From Oscillospiraceae bacterium (GTDB lineage Bacteria; Bacillota; Clostridia; Oscillospirales; Ruminococcaceae): a stretch of DNA of 30,605 nucleotides. The number at the start of each line of letters is the position of its first letter. Position 1 is the stretch's first letter. The notes below the pieces were generated by a model. That model saw only the letters and a program-made list of their open reading frames with translations. It did not search any database and had not been told where the DNA came from. Shown piece by piece: positions 24,924 through 30,605 of the stretch. Location: NCBI GenBank assembly GCA_900768125.1, contig CAAGBS010000052.1, positions 1 through 30,605 of the forward strand, written 5' to 3'. The position numbers and the translations under genes are program-made.

Positions 24924-25388
24924 ATGATGAAAACGCTCATCATTCTGATGACGCTCGCATTACTGCTTGGGTTCACTTATCAGGTGTTTGTCGCGTACAC
25001 AACGGCGAATATGATAAACACGGCTGTCCAGCGGTCGGTGATGACTATAGCCTCGGTGAATATGCCGGTTCTGTTCGATTCGCTGAAAGAGGGCAGCGCG
25101 GCAGCGGAGGATATGTCCTCACTGGTGACGTCCGCAGAACTCAGCGCCGACCTCAGCACGGAACTGGGGCTGGACATCTCAGACGACGGGCTGGTGAAGT
25201 CCAGTGAGAGCGGCGGATTCTTCTACCGGATATCCGGGCTTGAAGTCCGGGCAGAGAATGTATATTCCGGTGCAGGCACTGTATGTTTCACGGCGGATTT
25301 TACTCTGGAAATTCCCGTTGCGGGCTACTGGGACTTCGGGTCGTTCAGGATACCCATGAGTGTGCAGGCGAAGTATACGAACAAGTAG
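24924..25388 (+). CDS. Second TadE-like minor pseudopilin, true start probably upstream
   Basis: The 154-residue product from ATG 24924 begins directly with its membrane helix (M-M-K-T-L-I-I-L-M-T-L) and then has a globular tail. The open frame extends upstream through K-C-R-R-G-A-A-M-M-K-T-L-I, which lines up with the R-G-E-x-Y-x-D-T-(L/V)-I motif of the two preceding pilin-like proteins. No ATG, GTG or TTG occurs in frame back to at least 24780. CTG 24855 lies 9 bases after AAGGAG and would add 23 residues, a basic leader of typical length. The real protein probably starts upstream within the end of the previous gene. It is the last gene before the operon terminator. Confidence 0.7.
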   Translation: MMKTLIILMTLALLLGFTYQVFVAYTTANMINTAVQRSVMTIASVNMPVLFDSLKEGSAAAEDMSSLVTSAELSADLSTELGLDISDDGLVKSSESGGFFYRISGLEVRAENVYSGAGTVCFTADFTLEIPVAGYWDFGSFRIPMSVQAKYTNK

Positions 25389-25392
25389 TGGC

Positions 25393-25428
25393 AATACCTC
25401 CGGGACGCGCAGTTTCCGGGGGTATTTT
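25393..25428 (+). terminator. Terminator of the T7SS-Tad operon
   Basis: A stem of up to 13 pairs (25393-25405 with 25414-25426, including two G-T pairs) is followed by TTTTGC. It starts 4 bases after the stop of the last pilin-like gene. Confidence 0.85.
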
Positions 25429-25435
25429 GCAGCCA

Positions 25436-25832
25436 TCACCATTTTTCCTCGGCGTAGTTGTAATTCTGCTTCTTGCACCAGCGGCTGTATTTATCCTTGA
25501 AAGCCGCACGAGAAATGCTTGAAACACAGTTGCAGTGCGGGAACTTGACTATGAAATCGACCCATTTCATGTGCCCATCGGACTGTCTTGGCGGCGAATC
25601 GAAAAGCTCATTTGCATTGGGAAAGGACTGATCGATCAGTGAAATCAGATTATTGATGAGCTGGGTCTTATGCTTACAAATTGCTGAATACTGCCGATTG
25701 AGCAGCGTCAGCGTACTGCGTGTTTCCTCAGCCGGTATGGAAACATAGATTCCCTCGTTGTGGAGGAATCGGGTGACTGGTTCATAATAGCTGCCTGTGT
25801 ACTCCATGACAACTGATGTGCTATAATAAAGT
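25436..25832 (-). pseudogene. IS110-family transposase remnant (C-terminal part)
   Basis: On the minus strand about 130 residues resemble the IS110/IS1111 transposase family. V-V-M-E-Y-T-G-S-Y-Y-E-P-V matches the conserved E-x-T-G block of the DEDD domain. L-I-D-Q-S-F-P-N-A-N-E-L-F-D-S-P and the C-terminal C-K-K-Q-N-Y-N-Y are typical of the later part. The middle of the protein is missing, with a direct jump after I-Y-V-S-I-P, and the N terminus is cut off exactly at the left end of the IS3 element. It is dead. The other half is not found on the far side of the IS3 element. Confidence 0.8.
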
Positions 25833-25881
25833 TGTAACACGTTCCCCCAAAGTGATATAATAGACACAGGAGGGAAAAGCA

Positions 25882-26177
25882 ATGGCAAGTTACGACGAAG
25901 AATTCAAGAAAAGGCTGGTGCGGATGCATCTGGAAGAGGGACGGACGATAAAAAGTCTGTCGGAAGAGTACCATGTATCGGATAACGGAATCGGGTACTG
26001 GCTGAAGAAATACCGAGAAGAATGCTCAAAAAATCCGGCTGCGCAGGAAGAATATGATTTTATGAAGGAAAATCTCAGGCTGCGAAAGGAGTTTGAAGAA
26101 GCCAAAAAGGAGAACGAATTCTTAAAAAAGCGGCAGCATTCTTCGCACGGGAAATCGGTCAAGGAAGCGCTGATTAA
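25882..26177 (+). pseudogene. IS3 orfA (helix-turn-helix), frameshifted at an A6 run
   Basis: The N-terminal part encodes a helix-turn-helix (S-L-S-E-E-Y-H-V-S-D-N-G-I-G-Y-W) and a leucine-zipper-like segment ending K-E-N-E-F-L-K-K. The usual continuation, A-A-A-F-F-A-R-E-I, is found only in the -1 frame and ends at TAA 26175-26177. The shift occurs at A-AAA-AAG (26124-26130), correctly phased for -1 slippage. Either one A has been lost or the frame is reached by programmed slippage. Without a shift the frame runs on to 26334 with unrelated sequence. AGGAGGG precedes ATG 25882. It normally regulates transposition by binding the ends. Confidence 0.75.
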
Positions 26178-27116
26178 ATCAAAATCGACCCGTTCAAACG
26201 AGCATACTCACGGGTCTGATTTTGATACGCTGCGCTTTAATCAGCGTGTCCTTAGCAGCATATCGGTTTATAAGGGAAAACAAGGACACGATGGGTTTAA
26301 GATGGCTTCTGAAGCGATTTGGAGTATTTTCTAACGACTACTACAACTATCTTAAAGATAGAAAAGCGGCTTACCGTAAGCGTAAGGAAAGGCTGCTGAA
26401 CTGCATAACCGAAACATATCATGAACGAAAAGGTGTCCCGGGAAATAGGTTAATGTCAGCTCTGCTGAAAAATAAAGGAATCAGAATCAGCCCGACAACG
26501 TGTCATAAATACATGAATTGCGAGCTGAAATTATTCTCTGTTACTCGCAGACACAGACCCGGTTATTGCAAAGGGGGCGGCTCACAAAGTGTTTGAAAAT
26601 ATTCTCAAACGGCAATTTACCGTCCCTTTGCCTGACAAATTCTGGTGTACTGATTTTACTTACATACCTTTGTCAGACGGCAGTATGCGCTATAACTGCA
26701 CGATCATAGATCTGTATGACAGAAGCGTTATTGCAAGCGTCAGCGGCAGGAATATTACAGCAGAGCTTGCGATAAAAACGCTTTCTAAATCAATACTTCA
26801 GCACCCATGGGTGCTGAAAAACGGCATAATCCTGCACAGCGACCAGGGTTCTCAGTATACTTCAAAAGAGTTCACGGACTTCTGCACGACTCATAATATC
26901 ACTCAAAGCATGAGTCGAGCCGGTTGTCCATATGATAACGCTCTGATGGAGCGTTATTTCAACACTTTAAAGAGCGAACTCATTTATCAGCATACATATG
27001 CTTCAGAAAGCAAATTGTTTTCTGATATTGATGATTATGTTCTGCTTTGGTATAATTCCGTCAGACCTCATTCGTTCAATAACGGTCTTACTCCTTGGCA
27101 GAAACGCTCGGCTTGA
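26174..27116 (+). pseudogene. IS3 orfB transposase (DDE), broken by a one-base insertion in a G5 run
   Basis: The first part (open from 26174, recognisable from about 26260) carries the HTH_21-type region M-G-L-R-W-L-L-K-R-F-G-V-F and S-P-T-T-C-H-K-Y-M. At the G5 run 26573-26577 the frame breaks. Removing one G restores G-A-A-H-K-V-F-E-N-I-L-K and joins it to the integrase core. The core has all three catalytic acids: D in W-C-T-D-F-T-Y, D in L-H-S-D-Q-G-S-Q, and E in A-L-M-E-R-Y-F. It ends P-H-S-F-N-N-G-L-T-P-W, as usual. The copy is inactive unless the indel is a sequencing error or slippage is used. Confidence 0.85.
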
Positions 27117-27146
27117 TTTTTGGGGGAAACTGTTACAATTTTACTT

Positions 27147-27366
27147 GACAAGAACAATGTAAAATGTGACGCCGATAGCAAGCTGATAACAAACTATAGC
27201 GTAACCAGTGCGTCAGTGCATGACAGCCAGCGCATATTCAGGAACACCATTAGCTCTGCCTGAAAACTGTAAAAATCAGATTTGTGAAAAAGGATATCGC
27301 AACTCTCCGCTCGATGAGGCGTTTCATCTGGTCGCTTCTCTGTTCAATCATCGGGAAATGATATGA
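27147..27366 (+). pseudogene. IS5-type transposase remnant in two frames
   Basis: Frame one (27150-27263) reads V-K-C-D-A-D-S-K-L-I-T-N-Y-S-V-T-S-A-S-V, then H-D-S-Q. This matches the catalytic-core region of IS4/IS5-superfamily transposases, where a vDadtkLI..y.vT.A.vHDs block is conserved. It stops at TGA 27261-27263. Frame +1 then gives E-K-G-Y-R-N-S-P-L (27286-27312), another conserved block of these enzymes, ending at 27364-27366. The stretch between the blocks is too short, so it is a deleted, frameshifted remnant. It abuts the right end of the IS3 element. Confidence 0.7.
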
Positions 27367-27414
27367 ATATTTGTATTTCATGGCAAAAAAAACTGCGTAT
27401 TATGTCTTTAGGTA

Positions 27415-27443
27415 TTGACTTTTACCATGGTTTATATTATAAT
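27415..27443 (+). promoter_or_regulatory. Strong sigma-A-type promoter
   Basis: TTGACT (27415-27420), 17 bases, then TATAAT (27438-27443). It would start transcription near 27450, leaving a leader of about 130 bases before the secreted-protein gene at 27579. It is the first host-like signal after the IS remnants. Confidence 0.85.
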
Positions 27444-27465
27444 GTTGTTAGGCAAACTGCATAAT

Positions 27466-27582
27466 ATGGATGGCAGAATTCATCACATCACAGATTTGTA
27501 TATGCTGACGGATTCAGGTCTTCCTTGGAGAAAAAATGCAGATAACTGCCTGAAATATCAAAAAGGAAGGTATATATTATGA
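27466..27582 (+). CDS. Possible 38-residue leader peptide ORF
   Basis: ATG 27466 opens a 38-codon frame (starting M-D-G-R-I-H-H-I-T-D-L-Y) inside the leader transcript. Its stop TGA (27580-27582) overlaps the next start as ATGA, an arrangement that allows translational coupling. The ribosome site is weak and there is no recognised family. It may be fortuitous. Confidence 0.25.
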   Translation: MDGRIHHITDLYMLTDSGLPWRKNADNCLKYQKGRYIL

Positions 27583-28562
27583 AACGTGCATTCAAAAAAG
27601 CAATTGCGTTCTTATCAGCAGTCGCCGTAGCAGCTTCGATGGCAGTGAGCGCTTCCGCTGCTTCTGCGGCAAAGCGAATTGTCAAGAACAGCGGGTATAA
27701 GCAGGTCGTTGCAACCGAGTCAGGATTGTACTTTACAAACTTCTCCGAATCTGAGATCAAGTCAGGAACGTCGAATAAAACTGTGCTTTGTGTAACGCCT
27801 GATGGAAAGAAGAAAAAGGTAAAAGTAAAGGATTCTTCTGATGTAATCTGGTGCTCCTCAGTGTCCACAAGTTCCGTGTTTACCCATGACTACAGCTTTA
27901 TGGAACTGAATTACTCGGGTTTCAGCCGCACAAGTTATGTGTTCACTAATGGTAAAACTTTGAATGTCAATGGCAGTAGAGGTTGGGTTAACAGTCCAGA
28001 AAATCATAATGATCTTTACGTAAAAGACTCCGATGCGTCTGCTTATATAATTTATAATGATAAGGGCACAAAAGTTAGCTCTATTCCATTTTCAAGCTTA
28101 AAAGGAGCTGATTATGGTGTTGATTTTTATGACCTTACATATTACGATAGCAACAGCAAAACAGCTTTGTTTAGAGGATATGATTTTGACACAGAAAGAT
28201 CAAAATATTGGCTGGTAAGTAACAACAAAACAGTCAAAACCTTTATAACTGATACTGCAAGTTTGGTTAAGGACGGCAATGGAAACTGTGCTATAAGAAC
28301 ATATGATTACGATGGATCGACAGAAACATTCTATTCCGCTAAGACTGGTAAGAAACTATCAAACTTTGAAAATGCGGGTTATTCTTACGCAGAAAAGAAA
28401 TTCACCGTAGAAGAAAGCGGATCAAAATACTCCGTTAAAAAGGACGGCAAGGTAATTTACTCCATCGCAAAGAAAAAGGCTGCCGGATATTATGTCTACG
28501 ACAACAGCGTTGCTATCATAACCAAGACCGGTTCCAAGTATGGTTTGATAATGGTTAAATAA
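27579..28562 (+). CDS. Secreted protein of unknown function
   Basis: The 327-residue product has a clear signal peptide: K-R-A-F-K-K, a hydrophobic Ala-rich core, and cleavage near A-S-A-A-S-A-A at residues 26-31. The mature part is rich in Ser, Tyr, Lys, Asp and Asn. It has short repeating strands of the type G-K-x-V-x-x-I, for instance S-V-K-K-D-G-K-V-I-Y-S-I, and ends T-K-T-G-S-K-Y-G-L-I-M-V-K, reminiscent of repeated beta-strand or propeller-like surface proteins (WG-repeat-like). There is no anchor motif, so it is probably released. AAAGGAAGG lies 8 bases before the ATG. It is more AT-rich than the secretion operon. Function unknown. Confidence 0.8.
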   Translation: MKRAFKKAIAFLSAVAVAASMAVSASAASAAKRIVKNSGYKQVVATESGLYFTNFSESEIKSGTSNKTVLCVTPDGKKKKVKVKDSSDVIWCSSVSTSSVFTHDYSFMELNYSGFSRTSYVFTNGKTLNVNGSRGWVNSPENHNDLYVKDSDASAYIIYNDKGTKVSSIPFSSLKGADYGVDFYDLTYYDSNSKTALFRGYDFDTERSKYWLVSNNKTVKTFITDTASLVKDGNGNCAIRTYDYDGSTETFYSAKTGKKLSNFENAGYSYAEKKFTVEESGSKYSVKKDGKVIYSIAKKKAAGYYVYDNSVAIITKTGSKYGLIMVK

Positions 28563-28577
28563 TAAATTTCTAAAGTT

Positions 28578-28624
28578 ATGGGATCACCATCGTGTTACTT
28601 CGCAGTGGTGATCCCATGTGTTTT
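28578..28624 (+). terminator. Terminator after the secreted-protein gene
   Basis: A perfect 12-pair stem ATGGGATCACCA/TGGTGATCCCAT (28578-28589 and 28606-28617) is followed by GTGTTTT. The right arm contains the candidate ATG of the next gene (28616), so the stem could also hide that start. Confidence 0.7.
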
Positions 28625-30370
28625 CGAAAGGTTGGGATCAATATAAAAAAAGAAGGAAAAAGAAAAGACGCTATCCCGATTTACACAAGGATTCCCCCGA
28701 TAATCATATGCGGATTTCTCTGTGTTTCCGTTCTGTTTGCAATTCCTTCGGATATAATTCTATCACCGGACGAAAGCTTCATTGTCCCGAATACTTCCGG
28801 CGGCATTACGGATTACTGCCTGCGCGGCAGAGAAATACTGCTTTTTTGCATTGCTATACTGCTGGTTTTATTCTGGCTGGGAGAAAGAATATTCCCGGAT
28901 CGTCCGCAGAAATCGATTTTTGTGCGAAACAGACATTCCCTGATTTTCCCGTTGCTGTGCGGCGGATATCTCCTGTTTGCTGTGCTGTCCTCGGTTTTCG
29001 GGAAGTATCCGGAAGTCAGCTTCTGGGGATTCGCTACAGAAAGCGAGGGTCTGGCGGCGGCGCTCGGGTATTTAGTATTGTTCCTTGCATGCTATGAGTA
29101 TTTCCGCACAAAGGACGCTTTAAAGGTGCTGAGCGGCACGATTTTTGTCATCACTGCAATAATTGACATTCTGTTTCTCGTTGAACGTTTGTTCGGTCCG
29201 TTGATCCTGATTATATTTGGCATTCCTGATGAAAGAACCGGCACCGCCATGTTTTTCGGGAACTCTTCAAACTGTGGCGACTTTTGCGCTGTGATCTCAA
29301 TCGCAGCGATGGGCTGCGCATTAGCTGAAGAAAAAAGACAGCTGAAGTTTATTAAAGCCCTTTGTGCCGGCGGAACAATGCTCGCAGTTATAACGACCTT
29401 TTCCAGCGCCGCCGTATACGGTATGATCTGTGGGATTATCCTTACAACTGTGCTGCTTATTGTAAAGGGAAAAAGAAATATAAAATCCGGCATAGCATTT
29501 GCAGGAGTTTTATTAGTCCCGATTATTCTGTTTTCAGCAATAGATCCCAAATCAGCCCTGACTTATCTCAGGTCCGATGTCGCTAATGGCGGTGCCTATA
29601 CTAATAGTGGCAATTTTGAACTCAGCGATATTTCGATAAATGATAATATCCTGTCTATATCTGATTCCGAGAACACATTGATAGTCAAGGCAGAATCCGA
29701 TGAATCGTTTATCTTTACCGATGTGCTCGGAAATGAACTGAAACATATCTCAGAGGGAAAAGCAACATTTGGCCAGCCATTTTCGAGCATATCCGCTGAA
29801 GCGGACGATGGCATTATCACGCTTGACCTCGGATATGACAGCCCGATTTCTTTTGCGGTATATAATGGAACCATTCAATTTGTAGGCATGAACGGTTATC
29901 TTGAACTGGAATTGGATAAAAGCGCCTTTCCTGAACTTTCAGAGTTTTATAGATTCGGAACAGGAAGGGGATATATCTGGCTGAACACATTACCTCTTTT
30001 ATCACACTCTGTTATTCTAGGCTGCGGAGCCGGGCAATTCCCGTTCTTCTTTCCGCAGAACGATATTGTCGGCTCGCTGAACACCCATGGAACTGCTGTG
30101 CTGCTTACAGATAAACCGCATTGCATGTATATTGGCATTGCCGTGTCATACGGCATTCCTGCCCTGCTTATATTCATTGCAATTACGGTCGTTTCTCTGA
30201 GGAGAGGATCACTTAAAAACAATTGGCAGTCAAATGGCATATACGCTGGAATAATCGGAAGCATTTTTTGCTTTCTGATTATGGGAATAGCCAACGACAG
30301 TAATCCGGTGATAAGTCCATTGTTCTGGAGCTTCCTGGGAGTCGCTGCAACGGCGGATAATATTAATTAA
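28616..30370 (+). CDS. O-antigen ligase/Wzy-like polytopic membrane protein
   Basis: The product of about 584 residues has some ten hydrophobic segments. A signature near the end, G-T-G-R-G-Y-I-W-L-N...L-G-C-G-A-G-Q-F, followed by D-K-P-H-C-M-Y-I-G-I-A-V-S-Y-G-I-P, is the O-antigen ligase/Wzy polymerase (Wzy_C) pattern of loop residues. These enzymes join or transfer polysaccharide chains on lipid carriers outside the membrane. Unusually, a soluble beta-rich insert of about 125 residues (about 320-445) sits between helices before the signature. The start is uncertain: ATG 28616 lies within the terminator stem, GTG 28592 is also in frame, and no strong ribosome site precedes either. No glycosyltransferases are in view, so its polymer cannot be named. 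Confidence 0.75.
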   Translation: MCFRKVGINIKKEGKRKDAIPIYTRIPPIIICGFLCVSVLFAIPSDIILSPDESFIVPNTSGGITDYCLRGREILLFCIAILLVLFWLGERIFPDRPQKSIFVRNRHSLIFPLLCGGYLLFAVLSSVFGKYPEVSFWGFATESEGLAAALGYLVLFLACYEYFRTKDALKVLSGTIFVITAIIDILFLVERLFGPLILIIFGIPDERTGTAMFFGNSSNCGDFCAVISIAAMGCALAEEKRQLKFIKALCAGGTMLAVITTFSSAAVYGMICGIILTTVLLIVKGKRNIKSGIAFAGVLLVPIILFSAIDPKSALTYLRSDVANGGAYTNSGNFELSDISINDNILSISDSENTLIVKAESDESFIFTDVLGNELKHISEGKATFGQPFSSISAEADDGIITLDLGYDSPISFAVYNGTIQFVGMNGYLELELDKSAFPELSEFYRFGTGRGYIWLNTLPLLSHSVILGCGAGQFPFFFPQNDIVGSLNTHGTAVLLTDKPHCMYIGIAVSYGIPALLIFIAITVVSLRRGSLKNNWQSNGIYAGIIGSIFCFLIMGIANDSNPVISPLFWSFLGVAATADNIN

Positions 30371-30394
30371 GTAAACAGAAAGGTTGGTTTTTTC

Positions 30395-30496
30395 ATGAAA
30401 AAGGCATTACAAATAATAACAGCTGCTGCACTCGCTGCGACAGTTGTAACAGCAGATGCGCAGGCATATTTGATGTTGAATAATGGAAACCTCTAA
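30395..30496 (+). pseudogene. Signal-peptide gene fragment truncated by the right-hand repeat
   Basis: ATG 30395 (AAAGG 12 bases upstream) opens a good signal peptide of M-K-K-A-L-Q-I-I-T followed by an Ala/Val-rich core and a likely cut after A-D-A-Q-A. The frame ends after only 33 residues at TAA 30494-30496. That stop lies inside the 16-base repeat core starting at 30488. The simplest view is a secreted protein gene cut by insertion of the repeat. A genuine mini-peptide is possible but less likely. Confidence 0.5.
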
Positions 30497-30605
30497 AAAC
30501 CGGGACACGAGCAGATTTCGTACATGACTTATATCAGATGCTAGGCACCAAACCGCAGCGTTTTCCGCCGCAGGCGGATAATGCGTTTACTGTATGTATT
30601 TCAAG
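30488..30605 (+). repeat. Hairpin-containing dispersed repeat (right copy, runs off the window)
   Basis: The core AACCTCTAAAAACCGG (30488-30503) and the block CAGATGCTAGG (30535-30545) match those of the left copy (complement of 153-168 and 113-123) at nearly the same spacing. A short perfect stem (30564-30569 with 30573-30578) follows. Sequence outside the conserved blocks has diverged completely. The copy faces outward, opposite to the left one. Confidence 0.6.

Larger units (their letters stand above)
25833..27137 (+). mobile_element. IS3-family insertion sequence (about 1.3 kb)
   Basis: The element is bounded by 19-base inverted repeats, TGTAACACGTTCCCCCAAA (25833-25851) and the complement of 27119-27137, which differ at two positions. 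It contains orfA and orfB of the IS3 family. A promoter-like TATAAT (25856-25861) lies next to the left repeat, with TTGTAA at 25832-25837 as a weak -35, so the repeat end supplies part of the promoter. No matching direct repeats flank the ends (AGT against ATT). The left flank is IS110 and the right flank is IS5-like, so a deletion or recombination between two IS copies probably formed this junction. Confidence 0.9.

Noticed and set aside
24905..25207. Plus-strand frame overlapping the third pilin-like gene
   Set aside because: Translation has no hydrophobic segment or family, whereas the overlapping frame encodes a clear membrane helix and pilin motif.
26127..26177. Independent small gene in the -1 frame of orfA
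   Set aside because: It encodes the standard end of IS3 orfA (A-A-A-F-F-A-R-E-I), so it is part of orfA reached through the A6 run.
1..30605. tRNA, rRNA, CRISPR arrays or known riboswitches
   Set aside because: I read the intergenic stretches and saw no cloverleaf, spaced repeat array or familiar riboswitch core. Without a covariance search a divergent RNA could be missed.

Overview
The window looks like a chromosomal segment of a low-to-mid GC Gram-positive anaerobe of the Clostridia, most like Ruminococcus/Oscillospiraceae. This rests on strong AGGAGG ribosome sites, heavy use of ATA (Ile) codons, sigma-A-type promoters, a BlaI/BlaR1 pair, LytTR regulation, WXG100 proteins and a Gram-positive Tad-type locus without a secretin. 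The species assignment is inference.

Layout. Positions 1-171 hold a hairpin-rich dispersed repeat on the minus strand. A relative of it faces the other way at the right edge (30488-30605). From 194 to 2699 a perfect promoter drives ftsH and a DUF308/HdeD-like membrane protein, ended by a UUCG-loop terminator. From 2707 to 4852 lies a self-repressed BlaI/BlaR1-like pair with three palindromic operators. A minus-strand LytTR regulator (4917-5657), whose receiver domain has Asn in place of the phospho-accepting Asp, is transcribed away from the large locus that follows.

The core is one apparent operon of about 19.3 kb (6060-25388) behind an extended -10 promoter at 5987-6015. Its first half is type VII secretion (T7SSb-like): three small WXG100/Esx-like proteins, a lipoprotein with SLH-like and Ig-like domains, a membrane-anchored Ser/Thr/Pro/Gly-rich stalk protein, a large secreted protein, a zinc-ribbon pseudokinase, an EssC-like FHA/FtsK-SpoIIIE ATPase and a YukD/EsaB ubiquitin-like protein. 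It runs with overlapping or near-touching genes into a Tad/Flp-pilus set: CpaB (SAF), a TadZ/CpaE-like ATPase, CpaF/TadA, TadB, TadC and three pilin-like proteins sharing an RG[EA]xx[VIM][DK]T motif. I see no EssA, EsaA, secretin, LXG toxin or prepilin peptidase. The simplest reading is a composite machine, or two co-expressed machines, pairing Esx-type secretion with a Tad-type pseudopilus. This is the most interesting content of the window.

A strong terminator (25393-25428) closes the operon. It is followed by a 1.9-kb mobile-element graveyard (25436-27366): a C-terminal IS110 transposase remnant, a complete IS3-family element with matching inverted repeats but homopolymer frameshifts in both orfs, and an IS5-type transposase remnant. 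Then come a secreted protein of unknown function with its own strong promoter, an O-antigen-ligase/Wzy-like polytopic membrane protein with a large soluble insert, and a signal-peptide gene cut short by the right-hand repeat.
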